The notes: generated by a model not told the origin, from the sequence alone. Positions 45,327-55,029 are shown, counted from the first letter of the stretch. The stretch is 64,000 bases of DNA from Enterobacterales bacterium (GCA_900768635.1 CAAGDP010000023.1:1-64000); one strand, 5' to 3'. Numbers and translations are program-made.

Positions 45327-47171
45327 TTACATTTCCAGGGAAGAAGGATTATGACCATTAGCTGCACGGAATGCTCTGGTACGGTCAATCTCTGTAAGAT
45401 GCTTCTTTCTCAGTCTGATGGACTTTGGGGTTACCTCTACCAGTTCATCATCATTAATAAATTCCAAAGATTGCTCAAGAGATAAAACTACAGGAGGAAC
45501 CAGAACAATAGCATCGTCGGTACCAGAAGCACGCACATTGGTAAGTTTCTTGCCTTTAAGACAATTTACCGTCAGGTCATTGGTACGGTTATGAACACCG
45601 ATAATCTGTCCTTCATAAACCTCAGTGGCATGACCAATAAAGAGGTATCCTCTTTCCTGCAGGAACCACAGTGCATAGCCCAGAGCCTTTCCGGTAGCAT
45701 TGGAGATGAGAACACCGTTCTTTCTGGTGCCGAGCTCGCCACCCCGGAATTCACCGTAGCTATCAAAATTATGATACATAAGACCCATGCCGGAAGTCAT
45801 GGTCATAAATTCACTCTGGAATCCGATAAGGCCTCGGGAAGGGATCTTGTAATCGATTCGAACTCTGCCCTTTCCATCCGGAACCATATCAATAAGTTCA
45901 GCTTTTCTTTCTCCAAGAGATTGCATCACCGCACCCTGACTTCCCTCATCCACATCAATGGTGAGATTTTCTATAGGCTCCATTTTCTTGCCATCTACTT
46001 CCTTCATAATAACTTCAGGACGGGAAACAGCAAGTTCATACCCTTCACGGCGCATACTCTCAATAAGAACTGACAAATGAAGTTCCCCGCGTCCAGATAC
46101 TTTGAACTTATCAGTATCATCAGTCATCTCAACACGAAGAGCCACATTATGCTTCAGTTCTTCCTGAAGTCTTTCCAGAATATTTCTGGAAGTCACAAAC
46201 TTTCCTTCACGACCTGCAAATGGAGAAGTATTAACCTGGAAAGTCATGGAAACAGTCGGTTCGTCCACTGTAAGAGGCGGTAATGCTTCCACGGTGGATG
46301 AATCACAGACGGTATCAGAAATCTTCAATTCACCCAGACCGGTTATTGCTACAATATCTCCGGCATCTGCTTCCGGAATTTCACTTCTCTGCAGACCCAG
46401 GTAACCCAAAACCTGACCGATTTTACCGGTACGGGTTGTACCATCACTGCTGACGATTGTTACCAGCTGATTGGTTTTTACTGTTCCGCGTTTAATGCGA
46501 CCAACACCTACAACACCTACATAGGAGGAATAATCAAGCTGAGAGATCTGCATCTGGAATGGACCTTCAGGATCTGCCTTAGGAGGCTCCACATAATCCA
46601 CAATTGCCTGGAAAAGAGCGGACATGTCCTTGCCAGGAACATTTAAATCCAAAGTTGCGGTACCATTTAACGCAGAGGTATAGATGATAGGGAAATCCAG
46701 CTGATCATCAGAAGCTCCCAGATTATCAAAAAGGTCAAATACCTGATCAATTACCCAGTCAGGACGGGCACCAGGACGGTCAATTTTATTTATAACCACA
46801 ATAGGCTTTAAGCCGGCAGCAAAAGCCTTCTGAGTAACAAATCTGGTCTGAGGCATAGGACCATCTACAGCATCCACCAGCAAAAGAACGGAATCAACCA
46901 TAGACATAACACGCTCAACCTCACCGCCGAAATCAGCATGGCCTGGTGTGTCTACAATATTGATGCGATAACCATTCCAGTTAATAGCAGTGTTTTTTGC
47001 CAGAATAGTAATACCACGCTCTCTTTCCAGAGCATTGGAATCCATAACACGTTCCTGATCAATCTCATTACGTTCCAAAGTTCCGGACTGTTTTAAAAGC
47101 TTATCAACCAAAGTTGTTTTACCGTGGTCGACATGGGCGATAATCGCTATATTACGAAGATTTTCTAACAT
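45327..47171 (-). CDS. typA: Ribosome-associated GTPase TypA/BipA
   Basis: BipA is an EF-G-like GTPase that binds the 70S ribosome and aids 50S assembly and growth at low temperature. The 614 residues (E. coli 607) contain G1 [16 protein letters not shown]3 [17 protein letters not shown]4 NKIDRPGA, domains II and V, and the BipA-specific C-terminal domain. The first residues [17 protein letters not shown] match the family. It lies divergent from glnA, as in E. coli. Confidence 0.97.
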   Translation of the reverse strand: MLENLRNIAIIAHVDHGKTTLVDKLLKQSGTLERNEIDQERVMDSNALERERGITILAKNTAINWNGYRINIVDTPGHADFGGEVERVMSMVDSVLLLVDAVDGPMPQTRFVTQKAFAAGLKPIVVINKIDRPGARPDWVIDQVFDLFDNLGASDDQLDFPIIYTSALNGTATLDLNVPGKDMSALFQAIVDYVEPPKADPEGPFQMQISQLDYSSYVGVVGVGRIKRGTVKTNQLVTIVSSDGTTRTGKIGQVLGYLGLQRSEIPEADAGDIVAITGLGELKISDTVCDSSTVEALPPLTVDEPTVSMTFQVNTSPFAGREGKFVTSRNILERLQEELKHNVALRVEMTDDTDKFKVSGRGELHLSVLIESMRREGYELAVSRPEVIMKEVDGKKMEPIENLTIDVDEGSQGAVMQSLGERKAELIDMVPDGKGRVRIDYKIPSRGLIGFQSEFMTMTSGMGLMYHNFDSYGEFRGGELGTRKNGVLISNATGKALGYALWFLQERGYLFIGHATEVYEGQIIGVHNRTNDLTVNCLKGKKLTNVRASGTDDAIVLVPPVVLSLEQSLEFINDDELVEVTPKSIRLRKKHLTEIDRTRAFRAANGHNPSSLEM

Positions 47172-47477
47172 AAATTCCTCTGTGGTAACTGAAAGTTATT
47201 CTGATCTATATATAACGGCCTTAAAGATCACAACTACCAGTTCAATAATTATTCTTTCTCAGGGTTTTCTGCAGATCTGCCAGAGAACTGTTACCATCGG
47301 CAAAGACAACCTTAGCCTTAAAAACAGCTATATATAAAAGGCAAAAAGCGGAGCATCAGAACAGAAACTCCAACCACAAGTAGCCCTGATCAAAATCACA
47401 CTACCTGTAATTTGCGGTATTTTACTATTTATTTTGTGATCTGCATAGCACGCTGATAATTTTATATTCAGTGTAAT

Positions 47478-47574
47478 ATTGGTGCATAATCACCAAAATA
47501 GTGCACCAAACTTCTAAGAGCGATCCAAAAATGATCACTATTACAATAATGGTGCAATTATTTTTCTGTATAAT
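47478..47574 (+). promoter_or_regulatory. NtrC half-sites and sigma-70-like -10 element upstream of glnA
   Basis: TTGGTGCA occurs at 47479-47486, its complement TGCACCAA at 47502-47509, and ATGGTGCA at 47549-47556. GGTGCA is the half-site of the NtrC enhancer. The first copy sits in TAATATTGGTGCA, which fits the second half and spacer of the full site. They lie about 75-155 bases ahead of the sigma-54 start. A TATAAT at 47569-47574 could be the -10 of a basal promoter, as in E. coli glnAp1. No more than half-sites are well matched. Confidence 0.6.
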
Positions 47575-47608
47575 ATGGACATAGCTTGATTTGACGGCCT
47601 TTGATACT

Positions 47609-47625
47609 TTGGCACAGATTTAGCA
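47609..47625 (+). promoter_or_regulatory. Sigma-54 promoter of glnA
   Basis: TTGGCACAGATTTAGCA matches the sigma-54 consensus, with GG at 47611-47612 and GC at 47623-47624, 12 bases apart. TTGGCACAGATTT is as I recall it from E. coli glnAp2. Transcription would start near 47636, about 48 nt before the glnA ATG. The rest of 47172-47683 holds no gene. Confidence 0.88.
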
Positions 47626-47683
47626 GAAGGAAACACTGATATTTTAAACATTCGAAATTTTATATAACCTGGAGGTTATCCTA

Positions 47684-49099
47684 ATGTCAGAAGCAGTACA
47701 AGAATTATTAACCAAGATCAAAGATGACGGCATCAAGTTCGTTGACTTACGTTTCACTGATACCAAAGGTAAGGAACAGCATATTTCTGTTCCTGCATCT
47801 CAGGTAGATGAGGGATTTTTTGAAGACGGAAAGATGTTCGACGGTTCTTCTATTGCAGGTTGGAGAGGAATCAACAAATCAGATATGGTGCTGATGCCTG
47901 ACATCACAACCTGGCACGTAGATCCTTTTTATGAAAATCCAACTATTTTCATCCGTTGCGATATTCTGGAACCTAAGACTTTCCTAGGCTATGATCGCGA
48001 CCCTCGTTCCATTGCAAAGAAGGCTGAAGAATATCTGAAGTCCACCGGTATTGCAGATAATGTAATCTTTGGACCTGAACCAGAATTCTTCGTTTTCGAT
48101 GATGTTCGTTTCTCTAACAGTATGAACGGCTGTTCCTACTCTGTTGACGCTGAAGACGGTGCCTGGAACTCTGGTACTGAATACGAAAACGGCAACCTGG
48201 CCCATCGACCTTCTGTAAAAGGTGGTTATTTCCCTGTTCCACCAGTAGATGTTGCTCAGGATCTTCGTTCTGACATCTGTCTTATTCTGGAAGAATTAGG
48301 TTTTGTAGTTGAAGCTCACCACCATGAAGTTGCTACCGGCGGTCAGAATGAAATTGCTACCAAGTTCAATACCCTGACTAAAAAAGCTGATGAACTGCAG
48401 ATGCTGAAGTATGTGATTATGAATGTATGTCACCAGTACAACAAAACCGCTACTTTCATGCCTAAGCCAATTTTTGGTGATAACGGTTCAGGTATGCACT
48501 GCAATCAGTCTCTTGGTAAAGATGGCAAGAACATTTTCAGCGGTGATGTATATGGCGGACTTTCTCAGACTGCAATCTACTACATCGGCGGTATCATCAA
48601 GCACGCCAAGGCTCTGAACGCTTTCACCAACCCTTCAACCAACTCCTACAAGCGTTTGGTTCCAGGATTTGAAGCTCCTGTTATGCTGGCTTATTCTGCA
48701 TCTAACCGTTCTGCTTCCATTCGTATCCCTGCTGTTTCAAGCCCTAAGGCAACTCGTATCGAAGTTCGTTTCCCTGACTGTATGGCCAACCCATATCTGG
48801 CATTCTCTGCAATGCTGATGGCCGGTCTTGACGGTATTCAGAACAAGATTGAACCAGGTGAACCAATGGATAAGAACCTGTACGATCTTCCACCAGAAGA
48901 AGCTGCCAACATTCCTCAGGTTTGCGGTTCTCTTGAAGAAGCTCTCAACAGTCTTAAGGCTGATCACGACTTCCTCACCAAGGGTGGCGTATTCTCTCAG
49001 GACTTCATTGACTCCTACATTGCGCTTAAGAAGCAGGATATCGACCGTGTTCGCATGGCTCCACATCCACTTGAATTCGAACTGTACTATTCTCTGTAA
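47684..49099 (+). CDS. glnA: Glutamine synthetase type I
   Basis: GlnA makes glutamine from glutamate, ammonia and ATP and is the main ammonia-assimilating enzyme. The 471-residue subunit (E. coli 469) has the motifs [39 protein letters not shown] and the adenylylation site Tyr400 in [10 protein letters not shown], so it should be under GlnE control. A GGAGG site precedes the ATG. It is under a sigma-54 promoter and is followed by the DUF4124 gene, ntrB and ntrC. Codon use looks more biased than in the neighbours, as expected for a highly expressed gene. Confidence 0.98.
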   Translation: MSEAVQELLTKIKDDGIKFVDLRFTDTKGKEQHISVPASQVDEGFFEDGKMFDGSSIAGWRGINKSDMVLMPDITTWHVDPFYENPTIFIRCDILEPKTFLGYDRDPRSIAKKAEEYLKSTGIADNVIFGPEPEFFVFDDVRFSNSMNGCSYSVDAEDGAWNSGTEYENGNLAHRPSVKGGYFPVPPVDVAQDLRSDICLILEELGFVVEAHHHEVATGGQNEIATKFNTLTKKADELQMLKYVIMNVCHQYNKTATFMPKPIFGDNGSGMHCNQSLGKDGKNIFSGDVYGGLSQTAIYYIGGIIKHAKALNAFTNPSTNSYKRLVPGFEAPVMLAYSASNRSASIRIPAVSSPKATRIEVRFPDCMANPYLAFSAMLMAGLDGIQNKIEPGEPMDKNLYDLPPEEAANIPQVCGSLEEALNSLKADHDFLTKGGVFSQDFIDSYIALKKQDIDRVRMAPHPLEFELYYSL

Positions 49100-49130
49100 T
49101 AGCTGGTAAGAAATTCTCATTGATTAAAAC

Positions 49131-49157
49131 AAAGTCCGCTTATGCGGACTTTTTTTA
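49131..49157 (+). terminator. Rho-independent terminator of glnA
   Basis: A perfect 9-bp stem (AAAGTCCGC, TTAT loop, GCGGACTTT) runs into a T tract 31 bases after the glnA stop. Genes downstream therefore need their own promoters. Confidence 0.9.
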
Positions 49158-49214
49158 TGAAGGAAAGAGGATGGTCTTAACGCAAGGTTTGAAAATGAAT
49201 TCCATCCATTATGT

Positions 49215-49243
49215 TTGACAAATTACACAATCCATAATATAAC
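49215..49243 (+). promoter_or_regulatory. Strong sigma-70 promoter of the DUF4124 gene
   Basis: TTGACA (49215-49220), a 17-base spacer and TATAAC (49238-49243) predict a start near 49250 and a leader of about 107 nt. The flanks and much of the spacer are the same as in the Sel1-repeat promoter at 9497-9525. Confidence 0.7.
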
Positions 49244-49356
49244 GAAATTATCAGGGCATGCGACAGGTTCGCATTTCTGTAACAGATCCGTGAAACACAC
49301 TGGATATGCCCCTGTATATGCAGCGGGTGTATGTCACATATTATCAGGACTTCTAT

Positions 49357-49866
49357 ATGATTAAGCATACAGCAATTATCGTAGTAGCAGCGTTACTCAG
49401 CACCGCTGCTTTCGCAGACATTCATAAATGGACTGACAAAGATGGAGTTGTACATTACTCAGATACCATTCCTCAGGGAATGAAACCCGGAGCAGTAAAG
49501 ACAATGAAGGATCCGGAAGCTCAGGTGGTAAAAAGCGAAATGTACACCGCCAAACCAACCAACGAATATAATAAGCCTAAAGCTCCTGATCCGGTTCTGG
49601 CAGTAACCTCTCCCGGAAATAATGCATTTATTCGTGATAACACCGGCACAGTTACTATTTCAGGAACCGCAAAAAATGTTTACGGCAGTCGTGAACCGGA
49701 ACTGGTTATGGATGGCAAGGTTATAGCCAGGGGATATAATCCAACTATCACTCTTTCCAATGTGGATCGGGGTACTCATACTGTACAGATGAGAGCTACC
49801 GGAGCAAATGGCAAAGTATATGCATCAAAACCGGTAAGTTTTACTCTTCAAAGAGCACACAAATAG
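49357..49866 (+). CDS. Exported DUF4124-domain protein
   Basis: A 169-residue exported protein with a signal peptide (MIKHTAIIVVAALLSTAAFA). The DUF4124 core follows directly, DIHKWTDKDGVVHYSDTIP. The C-terminal half (about 90-169) resembles a beta-sandwich, VTSPGNNAFIRDNTGTVTIS to the end. DUF4124 genes occur between glnA and ntrB in several gammaproteobacteria, as here. Function is unknown. I chose the ATG at 49357 because it begins the signal peptide; the frame from 49306 adds 17 residues and no site. Confidence 0.82.
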   Translation: MIKHTAIIVVAALLSTAAFADIHKWTDKDGVVHYSDTIPQGMKPGAVKTMKDPEAQVVKSEMYTAKPTNEYNKPKAPDPVLAVTSPGNNAFIRDNTGTVTISGTAKNVYGSREPELVMDGKVIARGYNPTITLSNVDRGTHTVQMRATGANGKVYASKPVSFTLQRAHK

Positions 49867-49901
49867 TGAATTACAAGTAAAACATATCGTTGTTCAACCC
49901 T

Positions 49902-49935
49902 AAAGCGTAAATAACAGTTCTCTGTTATTCGCTTT
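49902..49935 (+). terminator. Long hairpin between the DUF4124 gene and ntrB
   Basis: AAAGCG-TA-AATAACAG, a TTCT loop and CTGTTATTCGCTTT form a stem with one 2-base bulge. No T tract follows, so it may be an intrinsic attenuator, an RNA processing site or a weak terminator. Confidence 0.45.
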
Positions 49936-49968
49936 ATGCTCTATGATAGTGCAAAACTATGATTAATA

Positions 49969-49993
49969 TAGTGCAAAGCACTATTTTGGAGCA
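49969..49993 (+). promoter_or_regulatory. NtrC operator overlapping the ntrB ribosome site
   Basis: AGCACTATTTTGGAGCA (49977-49993) differs at two positions from the enhancer form TGCACTATTTTGGTGCA. It overlaps an exact inverted repeat, TAGTGC-AAA-GCACTA (49969-49983). The GGAG within it is also the ntrB ribosome site. In E. coli an NtrC site represses glnL; here it would autoregulate ntrBC. Confidence 0.7.
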
Positions 49994-49996
49994 TAA

Positions 49997-51073
49997 GTGA
50001 CATCAACTAAACAACATATAGCTACAGCACTTCTGGACAATCTGCTTACTTCTATTATTGTAGTAGACGCCAAGCTGATTGTTCATTTTCTGAATAATGC
50101 CGCGCAGCAATTATTAGGTCTCAGTGCCAGACAGGCTATCAATCAGCACATCACTCAACTCTTTGACACCAAAAATATCGATTTGGGCCGTATCACCAAA
50201 CTGACTCCACGGGATCCCGGTTTTTCAGAACGGGAGGTTTCAATCCAAATTGGCAATAACGAAATCTTTGTAGACTTTATCGCCACCTCCATATCGGTCG
50301 GTCGCAAATCATTTTTGATTTTTGAATTGCGGACAATTGATCAGCAAAAGAAAATTTCTGATGAAACATATCAGTATGCGCAACAGGTTGCCTCCAGAGA
50401 ACTCATTAGAAATCTAGCCCATGAAATTAAAAATCCCCTGGGAGGCATCAGAGGAGCAGCTCAGCTTCTGGCAAAAGATCTTCCCGAATCACAACAGGAT
50501 TTCACTAATATTATTATCAAAGAAGCTGACCGGCTTAAAAGTCTGGTTGACCGACTTCTCGGTCCTCAGAAAGCGCTTAAAAGGGAATTGCATAATATCC
50601 ATGAAATACTGGAGCAGGTCAGAAAGCTCATTCTTATCACAGCTGGCGATAAGCTGGTGATCCGTCCGGATTATGATCCATCAATTCCAGAAATTCTTAT
50701 GGACTATAACCAGATGTATCAGGTTATTCTTAATATTACCAAAAATGCCAGTGAAGCTTTAAACGGAGAAGGAATCATCACTTTTACCACCAGAGCAGCC
50801 TTTAAGGTAAACATCCATGGCACCAGACATCGCGTTGCCTGTGAAATTAAAATTACTGATAACGGACCGGGAGTAGATCCAGCCATAATTGATACTGTTT
50901 TTTATCCAATGGTTACAACTAAAGTACAGGGCAACGGTCTGGGACTGGCTATAGCTCATACCATAATTGATCAGCATAAGGGAAAGCTTGAATGCAAGAG
51001 CAGGCCTGGTCATACATCGTTTATTATTACATTGCCACTGGTCAGTGAAAACAACATCGGGGTGAACAAATGA
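49997..51073 (+). CDS. glnL: Nitrogen regulation sensor kinase NtrB (NRII)
   Basis: NtrB phosphorylates NtrC when nitrogen is short and acts as its phosphatase when PII is bound. The 358-residue cytoplasmic protein has an N-terminal PAS domain (about 1-120) and a HisKA domain with His142 in NLAHEIKNPLGGIRGAAQLL. The ATPase domain has NITKNASEALNGEG, DNGPGVDP and GNGLGLAIAH. The start is a GTG with GGAG 7 bases upstream. The stop overlaps the ntrC start by ATGA. Confidence 0.96.
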   Translation: MTSTKQHIATALLDNLLTSIIVVDAKLIVHFLNNAAQQLLGLSARQAINQHITQLFDTKNIDLGRITKLTPRDPGFSEREVSIQIGNNEIFVDFIATSISVGRKSFLIFELRTIDQQKKISDETYQYAQQVASRELIRNLAHEIKNPLGGIRGAAQLLAKDLPESQQDFTNIIIKEADRLKSLVDRLLGPQKALKRELHNIHEILEQVRKLILITAGDKLVIRPDYDPSIPEILMDYNQMYQVILNITKNASEALNGEGIITFTTRAAFKVNIHGTRHRVACEIKITDNGPGVDPAIIDTVFYPMVTTKVQGNGLGLAIAHTIIDQHKGKLECKSRPGHTSFIITLPLVSENNIGVNK

Positions 51074-52503
51074 GTGTGAAAGTTTGGATCGTAGATGACG
51101 ACAGCTCAATTCGCTGGGTACTTAATAAAGCCCTGTCAGGAGCTCATTACGAATGCACCGAATTCGATAATGCGGAAGATGTTCTTAATTATCAGGAAAC
51201 TCATACTCCCGACATTGTCATATCTGATATTCGTATGCCGGGAATTGACGGTCTTGAACTACTTTCCCGGATCCATGAAAAAGATCCGGATATTCCGGTC
51301 ATTATAATGACTGCCCACTCTGATCTTTCCAGTGCGGTAAATGCTTATCAGTCCGGAACATTTGAATACCTTCCAAAGCCGTTTGATCTGGATGTGGCTA
51401 TTGATTTAATTAAAAGAGCAGAACTAAGCATTCAGGAAAAGCAGGCAAAAAGAAAGAAAGAAGAGCAGGAAGACACCCAGATCTCCTCTGAAATTATCGG
51501 GGAGGCCTCCGCTATGCAGGAAGTGTTCAGAGCTATTGGCAGACTTTCCAAATCATCTATTTCCGTTCTGATTAACGGTCAGTCCGGTACCGGTAAAGAG
51601 TTGGTTGCCCACGCATTACATAAGCACAGTCCAAGGAAAGATAAACCATTTATTCCACTTAATATGGCAGCCATTCCCAGAGAACTTATTGAGTCCGAAC
51701 TGTTTGGACATGAAAAAGGTGCATTTACCGGAGCTACTTCTGCTTATCAGGGCAGATTTGAACAGGCTGACGGGGGAACTTTGTTCCTTGATGAAATAGG
51801 AGACATGCCTATCGATGTCCAAACCCGTCTGTTGCGGGTTCTGGCAGATGGCTGCTTTTATCGTGTTGGAGGACATCAATCCATCAAAGTTGATGTCAGA
51901 ATTATAGCTGCAACTAATAAAAATCTGGAAAAGGAAGTAGAAGAAGGTCGCTTCAGAGAAGATCTGTTTCATCGTCTTAATGTTATCAGAATTCATATTC
52001 CTCCTCTGAAGGATCGCCGTGAAGATATTCCTATTCTAGCCAAAAGCTTTCTGAAAAGAATCGGAGCTGAACTGAACATCGAAGTTAAAATACTGCGACC
52101 GGAAACAGCTGCTTATCTATCCACACTACCCTGGCCTGGCAATGTCAGACAACTGGAAAATGTATGTCGCTGGCTTACAGTTATGGCATCAGGTCAGGAG
52201 ATACATATCTCCGATCTCCCATCTGAGCTGACAACACCTCACGTTCCGAAGAATACTCCTGAAATAAAAACGCAGGGAGCAGAAGAAACAACCTGGCAAA
52301 GTTCTCTGCAAAGCTGGGCAAGACGGGCCCTTAATGAAGGAAAAGAGAATTTACTGGGAGAAGCTGTTCCTCAATTCGAAAGCATTATGCTGAAAACAGC
52401 TCTGGAGTATACAAGAAATCACAAACAGGAGGCAGCACGCCTGCTGGGATGGGGTAGAAACACCTTAACCCGTAAGCTTCATGAACTTCATCTTGAAGAT
52501 TAA
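51070..52503 (+). CDS. glnG: Nitrogen regulation sigma-54 activator NtrC (NRI)
   Basis: NtrC is the response regulator that activates sigma-54 promoters such as that of glnA. The 477 residues (E. coli 469) have the receiver domain with Asp53 in VISDIRMPG, and an AAA+ domain with Walker A GQSGTGKELVAHALH, the sigma-54-contacting GAFTGA loop and Walker B LFLDEIGDMP. A Fis-type helix-turn-helix lies at the C-terminus (HKQEAARLLGWGRNTLTRK). Translationally coupled to ntrB. Confidence 0.97.
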   Translation: MSVKVWIVDDDSSIRWVLNKALSGAHYECTEFDNAEDVLNYQETHTPDIVISDIRMPGIDGLELLSRIHEKDPDIPVIIMTAHSDLSSAVNAYQSGTFEYLPKPFDLDVAIDLIKRAELSIQEKQAKRKKEEQEDTQISSEIIGEASAMQEVFRAIGRLSKSSISVLINGQSGTGKELVAHALHKHSPRKDKPFIPLNMAAIPRELIESELFGHEKGAFTGATSAYQGRFEQADGGTLFLDEIGDMPIDVQTRLLRVLADGCFYRVGGHQSIKVDVRIIAATNKNLEKEVEEGRFREDLFHRLNVIRIHIPPLKDRREDIPILAKSFLKRIGAELNIEVKILRPETAAYLSTLPWPGNVRQLENVCRWLTVMASGQEIHISDLPSELTTPHVPKNTPEIKTQGAEETTWQSSLQSWARRALNEGKENLLGEAVPQFESIMLKTALEYTRNHKQEAARLLGWGRNTLTRKLHELHLED

Positions 52504-52590
52504 CTGATGATATCTTCATTTGCCGGAGTTAAACTTCCGGCAAACCGGATTGGACTTTTACCAATAAGCTTGAAGATTTGGGAAAGAAAC

Positions 52591-52824
52591 TTATACAGAT
52601 GTATCTATATGGCGTCCCAGATTTCCATCCGGCTCGGTGGTAGAAGGTGTAACGTTTTCCTCCGGAATTACAGTATCATTTTCCGGAACAGTGTCTTTTG
52701 CTTCCTCATCATTCTTTGCTCGATGAGAACGAAATACCTTTTTAACACCATTCTTGAAAGCAACATTAACGGAGTTGTTATGTATCAGTTGCGATGCCAC
52801 TGAAAGTAAAGCTTCCTGCGTCAT
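52591..52824 (-). CDS. Small acidic-tailed hypothetical protein
   Basis: A 77-residue reading frame with a very strong ribosome site (GGGGAGGGAATT) before its ATG. The N-terminal half is basic and possibly helical (SQLIHNNSVNVAFKNGVKKV). The C-terminal half is rich in Glu, Asp, Thr and Pro and looks disordered. No signal peptide or known domain. It lies between ntrC and the terminator of potGHI, so it needs its own promoter. A plus-strand frame overlaps it and has no site. I do not recognise it. Confidence 0.55.
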   Translation of the reverse strand: MTQEALLSVASQLIHNNSVNVAFKNGVKKVFRSHRAKNDEEAKDTVPENDTVIPEENVTPSTTEPDGNLGRHIDTSV

Positions 52825-52894
52825 AATTCCCTCCCCTGTAGAAAAAATAGTCTTTCAAATATTCTATCGACCACCTGCAGAGGATCTTTAAACG

Positions 52895-52921
52895 AAAAAG
52901 GTTGCATTATCTGCAACCTTT
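52895..52921 (-). terminator. Rho-independent terminator of potGHI
   Basis: On the minus strand AAAGGTTGCA, a short loop and TGCAACCTTT form a perfect 10-bp stem followed by more Ts. It lies 23 bases after the potI stop. Confidence 0.85.
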
Positions 52922-52943
52922 CATCTCAAATACAAATCACTCT

Positions 52944-53870
52944 CTATTTAGCTTTCAGCTGAGCCATTTCCCTCAGGATCCTTTTCTCTCTGCGCCGCAT
53001 AAAATACCAGGCAAGAGCAACACAAATAGAAACAATCAGCACAATAATAGTAGCAAGAGCATTGATCTTAGGATTTACACCGCGGCGTACACTGGAAAAT
53101 ACCAGCATAGGCAATGTAGTTGATTTTGGTCCTGCAACAAACTGGGAAATTACAATATCATCCAGAGTTAGAGTAAATGACAGAAGCCATCCTGAGATGA
53201 TAGCCGGAGTCAAACTTGGCAATGTAATAAAGATAAAAACTTTAAAAGGAGTAGCTCCCAAATCAAGAGCAGCTTCTTCAATTGACAGATCTGTTTCCTT
53301 AAGTCGTGCTCTGACAATAACCATAACATATGCCGAAGTAAAAGTTACCATGGCAATCCATATGGTAAAGACACCCCGGTTCGGAAATCCATCTAGCTGC
53401 TGCAGAAAAGGATACAGAAAACTGTCTTCTGTTATGTGGAATGAGGAAATGATCCACTGTGCCACAACATGAGATCCGTTAGCCATGGCGATAAACATAA
53501 GAAGAAGAGACAGACCGGTTATAACCTCCGGCATAATCATAGGAGCTGTAATACTGAAAGAGAAAATACTCTTCCCGCGAAAATGACTGAAACGAGTCAG
53601 TACAAATGCGGCAAGAGTTCCTATCACCACAGCCATAGTTGCAGCACAAAAGCCGATGGATAAAGTTAAATAAATAGCTCGAAGAAATTCATCATCATTA
53701 GCAAGTGCTATGTACCAGTCAAAGGAAAAACTTTTCCATACGGTAACAAGCCGGGATGAATTGAAGGAATAAGCCATAAGGATCAGTATAGGAGCATACA
53801 GAAAGGTAAGTCCTATAAACAGGAATAAAATTCTCCATTTTGATCGAATGTGAGGTGCATCGGTACTCAT
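52944..53870 (-). CDS. potI: Putrescine ABC transporter permease PotI-like
   Basis: One of two permeases of a putrescine importer. The 308 residues have six membrane segments and align closely with E. coli PotI (281): FLYAPILILMAYSFNSSRLV, MPEVITGLSLLL, the ABC-coupling loop EEAALDLGATPFKVFIFITLP, and LDDIVISQFVAG. A roughly 25-residue insertion near 150 (ITEDSFLYPFLQQLDGF) is not in E. coli PotI. The start abuts the potH stop with no gap. PotI rather than PotC is supported by the N-terminus and by potG and potH beside it. Confidence 0.88.
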   Translation of the reverse strand: MSTDAPHIRSKWRILFLFIGLTFLYAPILILMAYSFNSSRLVTVWKSFSFDWYIALANDDEFLRAIYLTLSIGFCAATMAVVIGTLAAFVLTRFSHFRGKSIFSFSITAPMIMPEVITGLSLLLMFIAMANGSHVVAQWIISSFHITEDSFLYPFLQQLDGFPNRGVFTIWIAMVTFTSAYVMVIVRARLKETDLSIEEAALDLGATPFKVFIFITLPSLTPAIISGWLLSFTLTLDDIVISQFVAGPKSTTLPMLVFSSVRRGVNPKINALATIIVLIVSICVALAWYFMRRREKRILREMAQLKAK

Positions 53871-54983
53871 TTACTTACCCTCCCCGGATCTCTGAACTTT
53901 GAAGAACCATACTATCGGAATAATAACCAGCAACAGCATTATCACAGCAATGGTGGATGCCAACGGCCAGTCACGATTGTTAAAGAAATCCTGCCACAAC
54001 AGCTGACCTATCAGAACAGTATCCGGACCACCCAGAAGCTCAGGAATAACAAATTCTCCGATGGCAGGAATAAATACCAACATCGATCCGGCAATAACAC
54101 CATTCTTTGTCAGAGGTAGCAACACTCTGAAAAATGTTGTCAGCGGACGGGCCCCCAAATCCATAGAAGCCTCGATATAAGTATAATCCACCCGGGAAAT
54201 TGCATTATAAAGTGGCATTATCATAAAAGGTAAATACGCATAAACTATGCCCACATATATGGCAAACTGAGTATGCAACATTACAATTGGTTCATCTATG
54301 ATATGGAAAAAGAGAAGAACCTGATTGATAAATCCGGTATCACTAAGTAATCCCATCCAGGCATAAACACGGATAAGAAAAGAGGTCCAGCTTGGTAAGA
54401 TTACCAGCATCAGTAAAATACTGCGCATGGTAGGAGTTGCATGAACTATTGCCCAGGCAAGAGGATAACCAATAATAAGACAGCACAAAGTGGAAATAAA
54501 AGCCACCTTTAGTGATTGCCAGTAACCAAGAAGGTATAAATTGGAATCAAGAACATGACCAACACTTTCAAATACAGCTGATACTGAATTTTTTATTGAT
54601 TGGAACAGTCCTATTTCACCCTGTTCACTGCTTACGGCTGCAGATCCTGAAGATGGGGCATCAGGATCTTCTTCCCCCTCCAGAGAAAAGTCATCCAGGC
54701 CAAGATCATCCCCGACAAACAGAAACTTATAGTTATTAAAATTAAGCTTGATATTCAGCTTTCCGTCTTCGTAACTGGTAATGGAGGAATAAGGAGGCAT
54801 TCCACCATCAACCATTTCTGAAAAACTGATCTTGAAAATTATCAGAAAAGGAATAATAAAGAACAGGATCATCCATAGAAACGGAATACCCAGAACAACA
54901 CTGCTTCCCTTGAATTTAACCTTAGACAGCCGGCTTCTGATTAATTTTCTTAATTTTGGATTTCTAGTATCTATCTTATTCAT
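53871..54983 (-). CDS. potH: Putrescine ABC transporter permease PotH-like, with acidic insertion
   Basis: The second permease. The 370 residues match E. coli PotH (317): PFLWMILFFIIPFLIIFKIS, LIGYPLAWAIVHATP, LPSWTSFLIRVYAWMGLL, the coupling loop EASMDLGARPLTTFFRVLLP and IPELLGGPDTVLIGQLLWQ. An insertion of about 55 residues at about 91-146 lies in the loop after the first membrane segment, predicted periplasmic. It is acidic in its first part (DDFSLEGEEDPDAP) and then helical. potG is 46 bases upstream. Confidence 0.9.
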   Translation of the reverse strand: MNKIDTRNPKLRKLIRSRLSKVKFKGSSVVLGIPFLWMILFFIIPFLIIFKISFSEMVDGGMPPYSSITSYEDGKLNIKLNFNNYKFLFVGDDLGLDDFSLEGEEDPDAPSSGSAAVSSEQGEIGLFQSIKNSVSAVFESVGHVLDSNLYLLGYWQSLKVAFISTLCCLIIGYPLAWAIVHATPTMRSILLMLVILPSWTSFLIRVYAWMGLLSDTGFINQVLLFFHIIDEPIVMLHTQFAIYVGIVYAYLPFMIMPLYNAISRVDYTYIEASMDLGARPLTTFFRVLLPLTKNGVIAGSMLVFIPAIGEFVIPELLGGPDTVLIGQLLWQDFFNNRDWPLASTIAVIMLLLVIIPIVWFFKVQRSGEGK

Positions 54984-55029
54984 AGTCTAAGCACTCAGAA
55001 AAAACCTAAAACAATACAGATACAACGGA

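Noticed and set aside
52507..52803. 98-codon plus-strand frame just after ntrC
   Set aside because: It overlaps the minus-strand small gene, which has a far better ribosome site; composition is unlike a protein.
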